NCBI GenBank assembly: GCA_020883125.1
Contig: JAHREW010000001.1
Coordinates: 255,549 to 319,548 of the forward strand
Origin: Microcoleus sp. CAWBG506
GTDB taxonomy: Bacteria > Cyanobacteriota > Cyanobacteriia > Cyanobacteriales > Microcoleaceae
Direction of reading: 5' to 3'
DNA: 64,000 bases
The notes under the pieces were generated by a model. The model was not told the origin of the DNA. It did not search any database and worked only from the letters and a program-made list of their open reading frames with translations. Position 1 is the first letter of the stretch. Each line of letters begins with the position of its first letter. Position numbers and translations under genes: made by a program. Shown here piece by piece: positions 29,716 through 38,337 of this stretch.

Positions 29716-30011
29716 ATGTTTGAAGATTCTTTGGCTTGAATCACCGCCTCCCTAAATCCTAAAACTACTAAAATATTCGCAAGTGTTAAGAATAATTCCG
29801 CTGAACCGTGAAGCCAGTCAACATTTGCTAGGGATTCGTTATAAGCAACTTTTGCATAAATTGCCGCGGGAATCGTCACACCCACAAACACAAGAGTGCC
29901 ATAAAACCCCATCAGAGCTAAACGTGGTGTTTTTCCCGATTTAGTCAAAAACCAGAGAAATCCCAAGTAGGGAAACAGAGACAAAACAAATAAATTTTCC
30001 TTAGCAATCAT
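29712..30011 (-). CDS. DUF3593 membrane protein
   Basis: A 99-residue protein with three hydrophobic segments ([57 protein letters not shown]), matching the cyanobacterial/plastid DUF3593 family. The function is unknown. It is convergent with dnaE, with a 4-bp overlap of stop codons, and is separated by dnaE from the DUF2499 gene. Confidence 0.83.
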   Translation of the reverse strand: MIAKENLFVLSLFPYLGFLWFLTKSGKTPRLALMGFYGTLVFVGVTIPAAIYAKVAYNESLANVDWLHGSAELFLTLANILVVLGFREAVIQAKESSNI

Positions 30012-30317
30012 TAGCGATCGTTAGTAATTGGTGATTGACCACATACTATGATAAATCAAAATTTTAAGATTATTGACAATAATTTTAAAATTTTAATATT
30101 TAATTTCAAAGATGCACCATTTTCCATCGAAGCTCTACAGACTCACCCAAGCAACGTAGATATTACCAAAACTCACAACACGAAGGCAGTATGTAAAACT
30201 CCTGCCCATCTACACACAAAACCCACAGACAAAACCGATAAATATTCCCCTAAGCACCGTTTTTATTCAAGAATATTTTCAAAGAAGGTATTCTCTTGAT
30301 TGCTATGTATAACATCT
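30012..30317. other. Gene-free AT-rich stretch
   Basis: It holds the presumed promoter of the DUF3593 gene. A plus-strand frame at 30048-30299 has low-complexity composition and no ribosome site, so I do not call it. No repeat or RNA gene is recognised. Confidence 0.4.
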
Positions 30318-30971
30318 TTATCCAGCAATCAGAAATAGAGAGTTGACACAAGTGTTTTTTTTGCTAGGACAAATCAAGGAATTATCGCTAAAATTATCTA
30401 AATTGAAGCATTTTTTCCCATCTTCCAGCATGAATTCTGTGATTTTAGCATCCAAATCAAAATACACTCCGCAATCAAAAATTCGGAACTCCAAGCGTCT
30501 GTTAAAAACCATAACTTCCAGTTGAATAGGAGTTTCAACGGGCAGATTTTTGTGAGCGTGGCGAACGGCATTAGTGAAACCTTCAACCACTGCTAGCTGA
30601 AGCACGTACCAAGTCTCACTAGGAAGCGATAAGTCCTGCAATTGCTCAAACAACTCGAAAACTTTAGTTACATCATTCAAATCAGTATTTACTTGCAGGT
30701 TAAGTGTTCTAACTGGAATATCATCTAATACTTCTTCCTGTTGTTCTGCATCCAGCCAATCCCACCGATTTAAAAAATTTACTAACCCATCTAAAGCACT
30801 GGCTTGTTGAATTTTTTTGTGTCGAACGCGGCCTTGTGCTTCGTAACTTTTACTCAGTAACAAACAATTGCGACCCTCGAAAGTGCGGGTGTAACTTACC
30901 TGGTCTGCAATCTGCCACATGAGTTTAATACCTCGGCCGCCTTCTGCCAGTTGATCTATGCTAGTAGACAT
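30318..30971 (-). CDS. Anti-sigma-factor-like ATP-binding protein with permuted motif order
   Basis: The protein has 218 residues. In RsbW-type regulators (Bergerat ATP-binding fold) the order is N-box, D-box, then the glycine-rich lid motif. Here the lid-type segment comes first: IDQLAEGGRGIKLMWQIAD and SYTRTFEGRNCLLLSKSY at residues about 5-46. A linker and then a normal N-terminal half follow: LQVNTDLNDVTKVFELFEQL, the N-box VVEGFTNAVRHAHKN (about 135-148) and the D-box FRIFDCGVYFDLDAKI (about 167-181). The protein then ends in an unrelated Cys-rich tail. The start ATG at 30971 has CAGGAG 8 bp upstream, so the permuted form looks translated. It could be a true permutation, or the fusion of two half-deleted tandem genes. 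A function in sigma-factor control is inferred from family only. Confidence 0.7.
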   Translation of the reverse strand: MSTSIDQLAEGGRGIKLMWQIADQVSYTRTFEGRNCLLLSKSYEAQGRVRHKKIQQASALDGLVNFLNRWDWLDAEQQEEVLDDIPVRTLNLQVNTDLNDVTKVFELFEQLQDLSLPSETWYVLQLAVVEGFTNAVRHAHKNLPVETPIQLEVMVFNRRLEFRIFDCGVYFDLDAKITEFMLEDGKKCFNLDNFSDNSLICPSKKNTCVNSLFLIAG

Positions 30972-31132
30972 TTGTTCTGCTCCTGTGAAAGTGTTAGCTT
31001 TAATCAATTTGCACACCCGCCGTTTAGTAGATGTACTATTTTATACTTTAGTACTCAGTATTCTTTCGGCGATTACACAAGAATGCTATCTTTTTTCTAG
31101 AAGCCAAGGCATCAGCAATATGTCTAAACACT

Positions 31133-31150
31133 CTAAGCCAATTGGCTTAG
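31133..31150. promoter_or_regulatory. 18-bp perfect palindrome in a divergent promoter region
   Basis: CTAAGCCAATTGGCTTAG lies between the divergently transcribed regulator (start 30971) and the pentapeptide protein (start 31377). Its length and symmetry fit an operator for a dimeric repressor or activator. A looser GAGTA/TACTC pair follows at 31206-31219. The rest of 30972-31376 shows no gene. The regulatory role is inferred from position only. Confidence 0.35.
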
Positions 31151-31376
31151 TTACTCAACACCTGTACGCAGACCATTACCCTCCGTAGCAAAACAAAACT
31201 TAACAGAGTATAAATACTCCTCCTTTGTACTCTAAATTGGCTTGTTCTAGGGGGTATAACCCTACATGGAGAACCCTTTGATGGCTGAGACTGCTGATGG
31301 CTCAGATATGCTAGCCCACCCTCAAACCCCTACTGTTACCGGAACTTTCATCCGAACTACGTAAGTAATATTTGCT

Positions 31377-32093
31377 ATGACCAAAATCCAACGGACTATT
31401 CTGACAGCAGCAATAGTGCTGCTACCATTTTTCGCAGCAGTTCCCTTACCAGCTCAAAATTTGTCCCTAGTCCAGCGACTGCTAGAAACCAGAGGATGTC
31501 CAGGATGCGACCTATTTGGAGCTTCCTTGAACCGTGCAGACCTGTTTGGAGTTGATTTAAGCGGTGCCATCCTGAGCAGGGCAGACCTGATTGATGCCGA
31601 TTTAACCGGGGCTGATTTAATGGAAGCTAATTTAAACAACGCCAATATGAGAAATGCCTTTTTGACCAACGCTGACATCAGCAAAGCTAACATCAGCAGG
31701 GCTGACATCAGGGGAGCGAACTTAGAAAATGCTAACCTCAGTGAGAGTTCTCTCAGAGAGGCTTCTCTCCAGTTTACTAATTTAAAATGTACGAATTTGA
31801 GTGCATCTCAACTAAATGGGACAGATCTCAGGAATGCTGATTTAACTGGTGCAAATCTCAGCGGTGCAGATCTGACAGAAGCGGATTTAACTGGTGCAAA
31901 TCTCACTGGTGTAGATCTCAGAAATGCGAACCTCAGCGATGCTAGATTGATTAAAGCCAATCTCAAAGATGCCAATTTATGCGGTGCCCGGATGCCCAAC
32001 CAAAAAACATCTCAGCGTGGTTGTCCAGCTAAGAAAGGGGAATCAGAATCTATCAAGATAAATAATTACTGCAATTACTGTCCAGCCCTTTGA
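31377..32093 (+). CDS. Exported pentapeptide-repeat protein
   Basis: The protein has 238 residues. The N-terminus (ILTAAIVLLPFFAAVPLPA) is a signal peptide, so the product is expected in the periplasm or thylakoid lumen. The body is a run of about 30 pentapeptides of the A(D/N)Lxx type (DLSGAILSRADLIDADL and following), which folds as a right-handed quadrilateral beta-helix. Paired cysteines near both ends (RGCPGCDLFG, CNYCPAL) may form disulphides. Lumenal pentapeptide proteins are common in cyanobacteria and mostly of unknown role. Confidence 0.9.
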   Translation: MTKIQRTILTAAIVLLPFFAAVPLPAQNLSLVQRLLETRGCPGCDLFGASLNRADLFGVDLSGAILSRADLIDADLTGADLMEANLNNANMRNAFLTNADISKANISRADIRGANLENANLSESSLREASLQFTNLKCTNLSASQLNGTDLRNADLTGANLSGADLTEADLTGANLTGVDLRNANLSDARLIKANLKDANLCGARMPNQKTSQRGCPAKKGESESIKINNYCNYCPAL

Positions 32094-32128
32094 ATATTTT
32101 CCAATTCAGGAATTAGGCGATCGCAGTT

Positions 32129-32162
32129 AGATGCCCGAGTTTTTTTAATAATTCGGGTATCT
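32129..32162. repeat. Inverted repeat between convergent genes
   Basis: AGATGCCCGA pairs with TCGGGTATCT (one G-T pair) around a T-rich loop. It lies between the stops of the pentapeptide gene and the hydrolase gene. It may act in termination, but the T tract is in the loop rather than after the stem. Confidence 0.35.
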
Positions 32163-32181
32163 GGATTATTGTGTTTACTAT

Positions 32182-33171
32182 TTAATGTTTAATTTTGTTT
32201 GTTTTTTGAAAAAATTGGCTGATTTTTTCGAGATATTGATCGCCAGCAAAGTCTGCTAAATTATTGTGACCGGCATCTGGAACTATGTACAACTGTTTGG
32301 GTTCAGGGGCCGCATCGAACAGTTTTTTGCTCATTGCAACGGGAACTACTGTATCAGCGGTTCCGTGAATAAATAGTACAGGCATTTGCAGGCGATCGAC
32401 TTTAGCAATAGAATCAAACCGCTGTCTCAGCAATAAATCGATGGGAAATATCCGATACACCCCAGACTGAAAGTCTACCATTTCCCGTGCCGAAGTAAAA
32501 GAGCCTTCCACGATTAACCCCCCCGCCTTCGGGTTTCGCACTGCTAGATCGATCGCGATCGCCCCTCCCAAAGAATGACCATAAATATAAATTTGCTTAG
32601 GGTTAATTCCTCGTTGTTTCACTAAATAATCCATAGCAAGTTGAGCATCTTCATACACCTGGGATTCTGTCGGAAACTCGCCCTGGCTTTTTCCATAACC
32701 GCGATAATCTATGAGGAATACGGACATACCTAACCGATGAAATCGATTAGCGTGTTCCACGTTGGCCCCTACATTTAAACCATTCCCGTGCAGGTATAAG
32801 ACTACCCCCCCTAACCCCCCCTTGCTAAGGGGGGGGACAGGAGAGGGAGAGACGGGTTTGTCATTGTTTAGGGGAACGGATTTTCTTACTCCCCCCCTTG
32901 CTAAGGGGGGGCTGGGGGGGGTATCGGATGTGGGAATCCACCAGCCGTGCACGCTTTCTGCTGCACCCGTTTTACTGGAAATTGGGAGCACTACATCTTG
33001 ATATTTCAACTGAAAATCTTTGGGAGTTGAAGAGATCGCCTGCGTCGGAAAAAAGATAAACTTACCTTGCGCTACAAATAAATAGACACAAGCACCAGAA
33101 TAGGCGATCGCCAGAAATATCCCAAAACCGATGAAAGATTTAGACAAAATTACTACCAGCAAGTTATTCAT
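32182..33171 (-). CDS. Membrane-anchored alpha/beta hydrolase with repeat-derived insertion
   Basis: The protein has 329 residues, with one N-terminal membrane segment (FGIFLAIAYSGACVYLF) and then a hydrolase of the BEM46/YfhR type. Catalytic features are in order: oxyanion region VVLYLHGNG, nucleophile elbow IYGHSLGGAIAIDLA, acid VLFIHGTADTVVP and histidine VPDAGHNNLADF. Between the strand ending WWIPTSD and VVLYLHGNG lies an inserted segment of about 40 residues (TPPSPPLARGGVRKS, then PVPPLSKGGLGG) encoded by two C-run/G-run palindromes. The frame and catalytic residues are intact, so activity is plausible. The substrate is unknown. Confidence 0.87.
   Translation of the reverse strand: MNNLLVVILSKSFIGFGIFLAIAYSGACVYLFVAQGKFIFFPTQAISSTPKDFQLKYQDVVLPISSKTGAAESVHGWWIPTSDTPPSPPLARGGVRKSVPLNNDKPVSPSPVPPLSKGGLGGVVLYLHGNGLNVGANVEHANRFHRLGMSVFLIDYRGYGKSQGEFPTESQVYEDAQLAMDYLVKQRGINPKQIYIYGHSLGGAIAIDLAVRNPKAGGLIVEGSFTSAREMVDFQSGVYRIFPIDLLLRQRFDSIAKVDRLQMPVLFIHGTADTVVPVAMSKKLFDAAPEPKQLYIVPDAGHNNLADFAGDQYLEKISQFFQKTNKIKH
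32804..32921. repeat. Pair of C-run/G-run palindromes inside the hydrolase gene
   Basis: Two copies of a CCCCCCTTGCTAAGGGGGG-type palindrome lie about 85 bp apart, with outer CCCCCCTAA and GCTGGGGGGG extensions. They are translated in frame as PPSPPLARGG and PPLSKGGLGG. The same layout (two palindromes with a spacer) appears in the intergenic copy at 54735-54811. Confidence 0.88.
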
Positions 33172-33294
33172 GGGAAATAGGAGAGTGCACGGCTAATTGG
33201 CCATTAGTCAAAATTTATGGCTAATTATGAATTGACATAATTAGCCATAATCCATTACTAAGTTGCGCCGCAGCATTCCGCCTAATTTCAAAAA

Positions 33295-34755
33295 TCAATG
33301 CAATTTCGGGCTATGCAAGTGCCAATTGGTAGACTGCTCGTAAGCGTGAGCCACTTGAAATAAGCGAGATTCTTGCAAAACATTACCAATCAGTTGTATT
33401 CCCACCGGTAGTCCCTTATCATCAAAGCCACAGGGCAAACTCAAAGCGGGCAAACCAGCCAGATTCACCGGAATAGTCATCAAATCTGACAAATACATAC
33501 TCAAGGGATCGTTGAATTTTTCGCCCGCTTTAAAAGCCGTAGTTGGAGCTGTCGGACAGACCAAAACATCAACTTGAGCAAAAGCTTTCTCAAAGTCTTC
33601 TTTAATTAAAGTCCGAACTTTTTGAGCTTTTAAATAGTAGGCGTCGTAATATCCAGCCGACAAAACATAAGTGCCGATCGCAATTCGGCGCTTCACCTCG
33701 GAACCAAACCCTTGAGAGCGAGTTTTGGCATACATATCCAAAAGATTGTCAGAGTCAGCAGCCCGGAAACCGTACTTAACTCCATCATATCTCGCCAAAT
33801 TGGCCGAAGCTTCCGATGGAGCAATAATGTAGTAAGTGGGCAAACCGTAGCGGAACCTGGGACAAGAAACTACTTGAATTTCTGCTCCCAATTTTTGAAA
33901 TAGTTCGATCGCCTTAGTAACACATTCTTTCACCGCAGGCTCTAACCCTACACCAAAAGTTTCTTTAATTACCCCGATTCTAATCTGACCTTTCGGGCGC
34001 AAATTAGGTCTCAAAGCTTGAGCATAATCAGGAATTTCCACATTCAGACTCGTGGAATCTCTCTGATCGTAACCGGCGATCGCCCCCAACAAAATCGCCG
34101 TATCCTCAACAGTCCGGCCAAAGGGGCCAATTTGATCCAGAGAAGAAGCATAGGCCACCAAACCGTAGCGAGAAACCAACCCATAGGTCGGTTTTAGCCC
34201 CACCAAGCCACAAAACGAAGCTGGTTGGCGGATCGAACCTCCTGTATCCGAACCCAAACTCACGACGCATTCTCCCGACGCTACCGCAGAGGCAGAACCG
34301 CCCGAAGAACCACCGGGAACCCGCTCTAAGTCCCAAGGATTCGCTGTAACTTGATAAGCAGAAGTTTCTGTCGAGCTCCCCATTGCGAACTCGTCCATGT
34401 TCGCCTTACCCACAATCACCGCACCAGCGGCTTGGAGTTTGGAGACAACAGTGGCGTCGTAAGGAGGGACAAAATTCTCCAAAATCCGAGAGGCGCAGGT
34501 TGTGGGAACGCCATTGGTACACATATTGTCTTTAACGGCGATCGGGATTCCGGCCAAGAGCCCAATTTCTTCCCCGGCGGCTATTTTGGCATCCACTTGG
34601 ACTGCCTGCGCCATTGCGCGGTCTGCTGTCACGCACAGAAAGCTTTTTAATTTTGGCTCTAGCTGGGTAATACGGTCTAATGCTTCTTGAGTAATTTCCA
34701 CAGCAGAGCGTTCTTTATTGACCAGTTGTCGGTGCAACTCGCGGATGGATGCCAT
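33295..34755 (-). CDS. gatA: Glutamyl-tRNA(Gln)/aspartyl-tRNA(Asn) amidotransferase subunit A
   Basis: This 486-residue amidase subunit of GatCAB releases ammonia from glutamine to convert Glu-tRNA-Gln to Gln-tRNA-Gln. The Ser-cisSer-Lys triad regions are visible: [11 protein letters not shown] (Lys), [14 protein letters not shown] and [17 protein letters not shown] (both serines). The length is standard. gatB and gatC are not in this window, as is usual in cyanobacteria where the subunits are scattered. The ATG start is preceded by GGTACGAGC, with no strong ribosome site. Confidence 0.97.
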   Translation of the reverse strand: MASIRELHRQLVNKERSAVEITQEALDRITQLEPKLKSFLCVTADRAMAQAVQVDAKIAAGEEIGLLAGIPIAVKDNMCTNGVPTTCASRILENFVPPYDATVVSKLQAAGAVIVGKANMDEFAMGSSTETSAYQVTANPWDLERVPGGSSGGSASAVASGECVVSLGSDTGGSIRQPASFCGLVGLKPTYGLVSRYGLVAYASSLDQIGPFGRTVEDTAILLGAIAGYDQRDSTSLNVEIPDYAQALRPNLRPKGQIRIGVIKETFGVGLEPAVKECVTKAIELFQKLGAEIQVVSCPRFRYGLPTYYIIAPSEASANLARYDGVKYGFRAADSDNLLDMYAKTRSQGFGSEVKRRIAIGTYVLSAGYYDAYYLKAQKVRTLIKEDFEKAFAQVDVLVCPTAPTTAFKAGEKFNDPLSMYLSDLMTIPVNLAGLPALSLPCGFDDKGLPVGIQLIGNVLQESRLFQVAHAYEQSTNWHLHSPKLH

Positions 34756-35042
34756 GCTCGTACCTTTATTTTTTCTACTTTCGGCTTATATGTCAATATA
34801 GCTGGCAATTGCACCTGGTTACTGCCGGGTGCAAAGTCCGCATCTGAGGTGGGTGCGGATACTGTTGCCGAGGGATGATGTTGATGGCGAAAGGTTCCAG
34901 GGCGCCGGAGTCAGCAGATACAGTTGGTGGCAGCAGTCAAGTTCCATTCAGCCGCATAAAAAATTGGTATGGGTGGCTTATTTTATTGGCAGACTGTGCT
35001 ATTCTAAAAAGTTAGTTATAACAACTTCATCAACAGCAAAAC

Positions 35043-36547
35043 GTGCCTCCAATATACATACTTGGGGCTGGGCCTGCGGGTCTAGCTGCCGCTTATACCC
35101 TCACACAGCAAGGTCAAACAGTTGTCGTCGTTGAGCGAGAATCGCAAGTTGGCGGACTCGCTAAAAGCATCGAGTACCAAGGATTTATTCTAGACCTCGG
35201 CCCCCACCGTTTTTACACTAAAATTCCCCCCGTCCTCAAACTCTGGAACGAAGTTTTGGGCACCGAACAAGTCACAGTCAGTCGCCTCACCCGCATTTAC
35301 TATAACGGCAAATACTTTAGCTATCCCCTCAAAGCCTTAGAAGTCTTATTTGCCCTCGGTATATTTGAAAATGTACGCATCTTTTTTTCTTATTTAGCAG
35401 CAAAACTCTTACCCAACCGCCACCCTAAAAACTTTTCAGAATGGGTAACAGCTAAATTTGGCAAGCGTTTATCTGAGATATTTTTTGAAGGTTATACAGA
35501 AAAACTTTGGGGGATTCCCTCCACTGAAATTAGTGCTGAATGGGCCGCCCAGCGGATTAAAGGACTTTCCCTGCTCAAAGCACTTCGTACCGCTTTTTTT
35601 GGTAGTGATGGCAAAGTTAAAAGCCTAATCGATCAATTTCAATTTCCCCGTTTAGGCTCAGGGCAATTATACGACAAAATCAGCGACTATCTACTGGAAA
35701 AAAATCAGGAAATTCTCCTGAATACAGAAGTAGTGTCGGTGCACGAGCACAACAGTCGCGTTACTCAACTCACTCTGAGAAATCGCCAAACCGGAGTAGA
35801 GTCAACGGTTGGCTGTAGTGCAGTGATTTCCTCAGTGCCACTGAATACATTAGTAAATCAAATGATTTTACCCCCCCCCGTAAGCAAATCTTATCATTGG
35901 CGCGATCGCTCAAGTTTCGCAACACAGTTCTCGTTTATCTAATAATTGAAGGTAGTCAGTTATTCCCGGACAACTGGCTTTATATCAATGAACCCAGTGT
36001 CAGCGTCGGGAGAGTGACTAATTTTGCAAATTGGTCGCCAGAGATGTTACCGAACCAGCATCAAACGCCTTTATGCTGCGAATATTGGTGCAACCTCGAC
36101 GAACCGATGTGGCAGCAGCCGGAAGCTGAACTTTTGAGTTTGGCAGAACAAGAATTGAGAAAAATTGGGCTGCTTCGCAATGAAAAAGTTGCGGGAGGTT
36201 TTGTAGTTCGCTTGCCGCGTACTTACCCAATATATGCAGGGGATTACAAGTACATTCTATCAGAAATTCAAACTTATATCAAGCAATTTGAAAATTTGCA
36301 AGTTGTCGGTCGTTACGGTGCTTTTAAGTATAACAACCAAGACCACAGTTTGTTGATGGGAATTTTAGCCGCTGAAAATGTCTGGAACCCAGGGAAACAT
36401 AACCTTTGGGATGTGAATTCTGACAGTGAGTATGTGGAAGAAGCTAGTGTTGATGCTGCGACTACTCCTGCTAGGGAAACTGGCATCGGGAGGCGGCGAA
36501 AAATCCTACACTTTTTGCAGCAACGGATATCAAAGAATAGATTTTAG
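35043..36547 (+). pseudogene. FAD-dependent amine oxidoreductase-like gene, frameshifted at a C9 run
   Basis: The first frame (35043 to about 35880) starts at GTG with the FAD-binding signature IYILGAGPAGLAAAYTL and continues VVERESQVGGLAKS, DLGPHRFYTK, and EGYTEKLWGIPSTEIS. These match the protoporphyrinogen oxidase/UDP-galactopyranose mutase-like NAD(P)-binding family often found near polysaccharide genes. After nine C (35871-35879) the reading is lost. The continuation, LKFRNTVLVYLIIEGSQLF through RYGAFKYNNQDHSLLMG (C-terminal FAD contact), lies in the frame that one added C would restore. Full length would be about 500 residues. Whether this is a real mutation, switching by slippage or a base-calling error cannot be told from the sequence. 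Confidence 0.82.
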
Positions 36548-36589
36548 CTGGTAATTTCAATATCAAATAGTCCTGGACCCATTGGGACT

Positions 36590-36657
36590 GAGAAACCGGG
36601 TTTTTTACGACAATACTTCGTTATAACCCACAGATTTGGTTAAAAACCCGGTTTCTG
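36590..36657. repeat. AGAAACCGGGTTTTT hairpin repeat, copy 1
   Basis: The arms AGAAACCGGGTTTTT and AAAAACCCGGTTTCT enclose a spacer with AATACTTCGTT. A second copy lies at 63562-63627. It lies between the FAD gene and the first GT39-like gene. Confidence 0.85.
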
Positions 36658-36732
36658 ACTACCCGTGCGTAAGTCCCGATCAAATATGCAGTATTAACAG
36701 AGTATTTATTGCTTTCAATGAGGATTAAATAG

Positions 36733-38127
36733 ATGAAAAATATAAAAATCTATGGCTTTAATTTTACAATCTGGGCAGTGCTGACCTTAGCTTTTTTGCT
36801 GAGGAGTTTATTGACAATTGTGGTGCTTGCTATTAACAACACATCAGGAGCGTACACTCTTGACACCGAATCATACCTGATAACAGCCAGAAAGTTAATA
36901 GAGTCAGGTCAATTTACAAATAGCGTACAGCCGGAAATCTTCCGCACTCCTGGCTATCCCCTATTATTGATACCAGGAATTTTATTAGGTCAGCAAGAAC
37001 TTGTGGCCATCTTCATTCAAATAATGCTGAGTTGCTTCACGATATTTCTCATATATAAAATTGCATTGGCTATTTGGGGTGAAAGCAAAATTGCCACTTT
37101 TTGTGCCTTGCTGTACGCAGTCGAACCAGTATCTATCCTATGGCTGACGATGCTGATGCCCGAAACTCTGTTTACGGCATTAATCACCTTATTCATGTAT
37201 CTACTGATAAAATACTTTACTGAAAAGTCCTGGAAATATTTACTATGTGCAGCAATTACTTTGGCTGCATCTATATATGTCCGACCTATAGGGTATTATT
37301 TACCTTTGCTAATCGCTGCTATTTTATTGATAGGTAGCTTGACAACGATTCAGAAAAACAAGATTTTGATAATTCATGCTTGCGTTTTCTTTTTAGTCGC
37401 GATGGGTAGCGTTGGGATTTGGCAAGTCAGGAACTATGTCAAAACAGGATATTCTGGATTTGCGGCTGTTTCTGATTATAATCTATATTGCTATAACGGG
37501 GCATCGGTAATTGCTAAACAAAAAAGTATAACATTTGAACAGATGTCTGAACAGCTTGGATGTAATAATCCCGCAAAGTATTTAAATTTTCATCCCGAAC
37601 AGCAAGAATGGAGTCAGAGCAAAATTTATCGTTACATGGGGAAAGAAGGTAAAAAAATGATTATGAGCAATACTTGGGATGCGTCAATTGTTCATTTAGA
37701 AGGAACTCTTAGAACCTTGATTGAGACCCCCGCAAAGCTGTACCTAAAACGATTCACTAGGCAACGTAATCCTGCTCTAAGTCCTTCCTCTCAAATTCCT
37801 AAACTTTTAACTGGTCAAACAAGCTGGAGAGCAATATTTAGTGATTTTCACCTTTCGCCTCTAGTCTTTTTTGCTGACTTAAGTTTGTTATTAATATCAG
37901 CAGTCTATTTGTTAGGGGTTATCGCAGCCTTACTATCCAGTAATTTTATTAAAAATAGGGCAATGATAACGCTTGTTAGCATAGCCGTATACTTCCTTGC
38001 TGTATCAGGTGGTATTGTTGGCAGTCATAGGTTTCGCCTTGCCATTACGCCCATAATCTGTCTGCTGGCTGGATATGGTTTGTGGCTGATTGTAGATAAA
38101 ATCAAGCCAAAAAATATTCATGATTAA
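36733..38127 (+). CDS. GT39-like multi-pass membrane glycosyltransferase, copy 1
   Basis: The protein has 464 residues and about ten hydrophobic segments. The first periplasmic loop has an acidic residue followed by YLITARKLIESGQF and EIFRTPGYPLLLIPG, the layout of ArnT/PMT-type transferases that use polyprenyl-linked sugars. The later sequence SIYVRPIGYYLPLLIAAIL is also typical. It is followed by a clearly homologous gene at 38338. The two are moderately similar over most of their length but identical at DNA level in the last 132 bp. Substrate unknown. Confidence 0.82.
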   Translation: MKNIKIYGFNFTIWAVLTLAFLLRSLLTIVVLAINNTSGAYTLDTESYLITARKLIESGQFTNSVQPEIFRTPGYPLLLIPGILLGQQELVAIFIQIMLSCFTIFLIYKIALAIWGESKIATFCALLYAVEPVSILWLTMLMPETLFTALITLFMYLLIKYFTEKSWKYLLCAAITLAASIYVRPIGYYLPLLIAAILLIGSLTTIQKNKILIIHACVFFLVAMGSVGIWQVRNYVKTGYSGFAAVSDYNLYCYNGASVIAKQKSITFEQMSEQLGCNNPAKYLNFHPEQQEWSQSKIYRYMGKEGKKMIMSNTWDASIVHLEGTLRTLIETPAKLYLKRFTRQRNPALSPSSQIPKLLTGQTSWRAIFSDFHLSPLVFFADLSLLLISAVYLLGVIAALLSSNFIKNRAMITLVSIAVYFLAVSGGIVGSHRFRLAITPIICLLAGYGLWLIVDKIKPKNIHD

Positions 38128-38132
38128 GGCGA
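38001..38132 (+). repeat. 132-bp tract identical to 39567-39698 (3' end of tandem paralogue 1)
   Basis: From TGTATCAGGTGG to TAAGGCGA the two genes are identical base for base, including the stop codon and 6 bases beyond, whereas the preceding sequence differs at many positions. This is the mark of recent gene conversion or unequal crossing over. Confidence 0.9.
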
Positions 38133-38221
38133 TATATAGCTGGTAAGTTTAATATCAAATCGGCAGTATTGGCGTAATTTATAGCATTCGCCGGGATAGT
38201 TAGGACAATTTTGAATAAGGG

Positions 38222-38282
38222 TGGGGGCGGGTTTTTATTATTTGTCGATGGGTGCCAAAGATTCCGGCGAACCCGCCCCTAC
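38222..38282. repeat. GGGGGCGGGTTT / AACCCGCCCCTAC hairpin element
   Basis: The arms GGGGGCGGGTTT and CGAACCCGCCCCT bound a short spacer between the two tandem glycosyltransferase genes. It creates a spurious N-terminal extension of the second gene, beginning at 38221. Confidence 0.75.
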
Positions 38283-38337
38283 TGCACTAATCACCTTGGC
38301 GGTTTCTATAATTGCCACAAACTTGGAAAATTTTAAA

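Noticed and set aside
30048..30299. 83-residue frame after DUF3593
   Set aside because: Biased Asn/Lys/Thr composition, no start signal and no domain.
38221..38337. N-terminal extension of the second GT39-like protein
   Set aside because: It translates a dispersed hairpin repeat, and the paralogue starts at the position equivalent to 38338.
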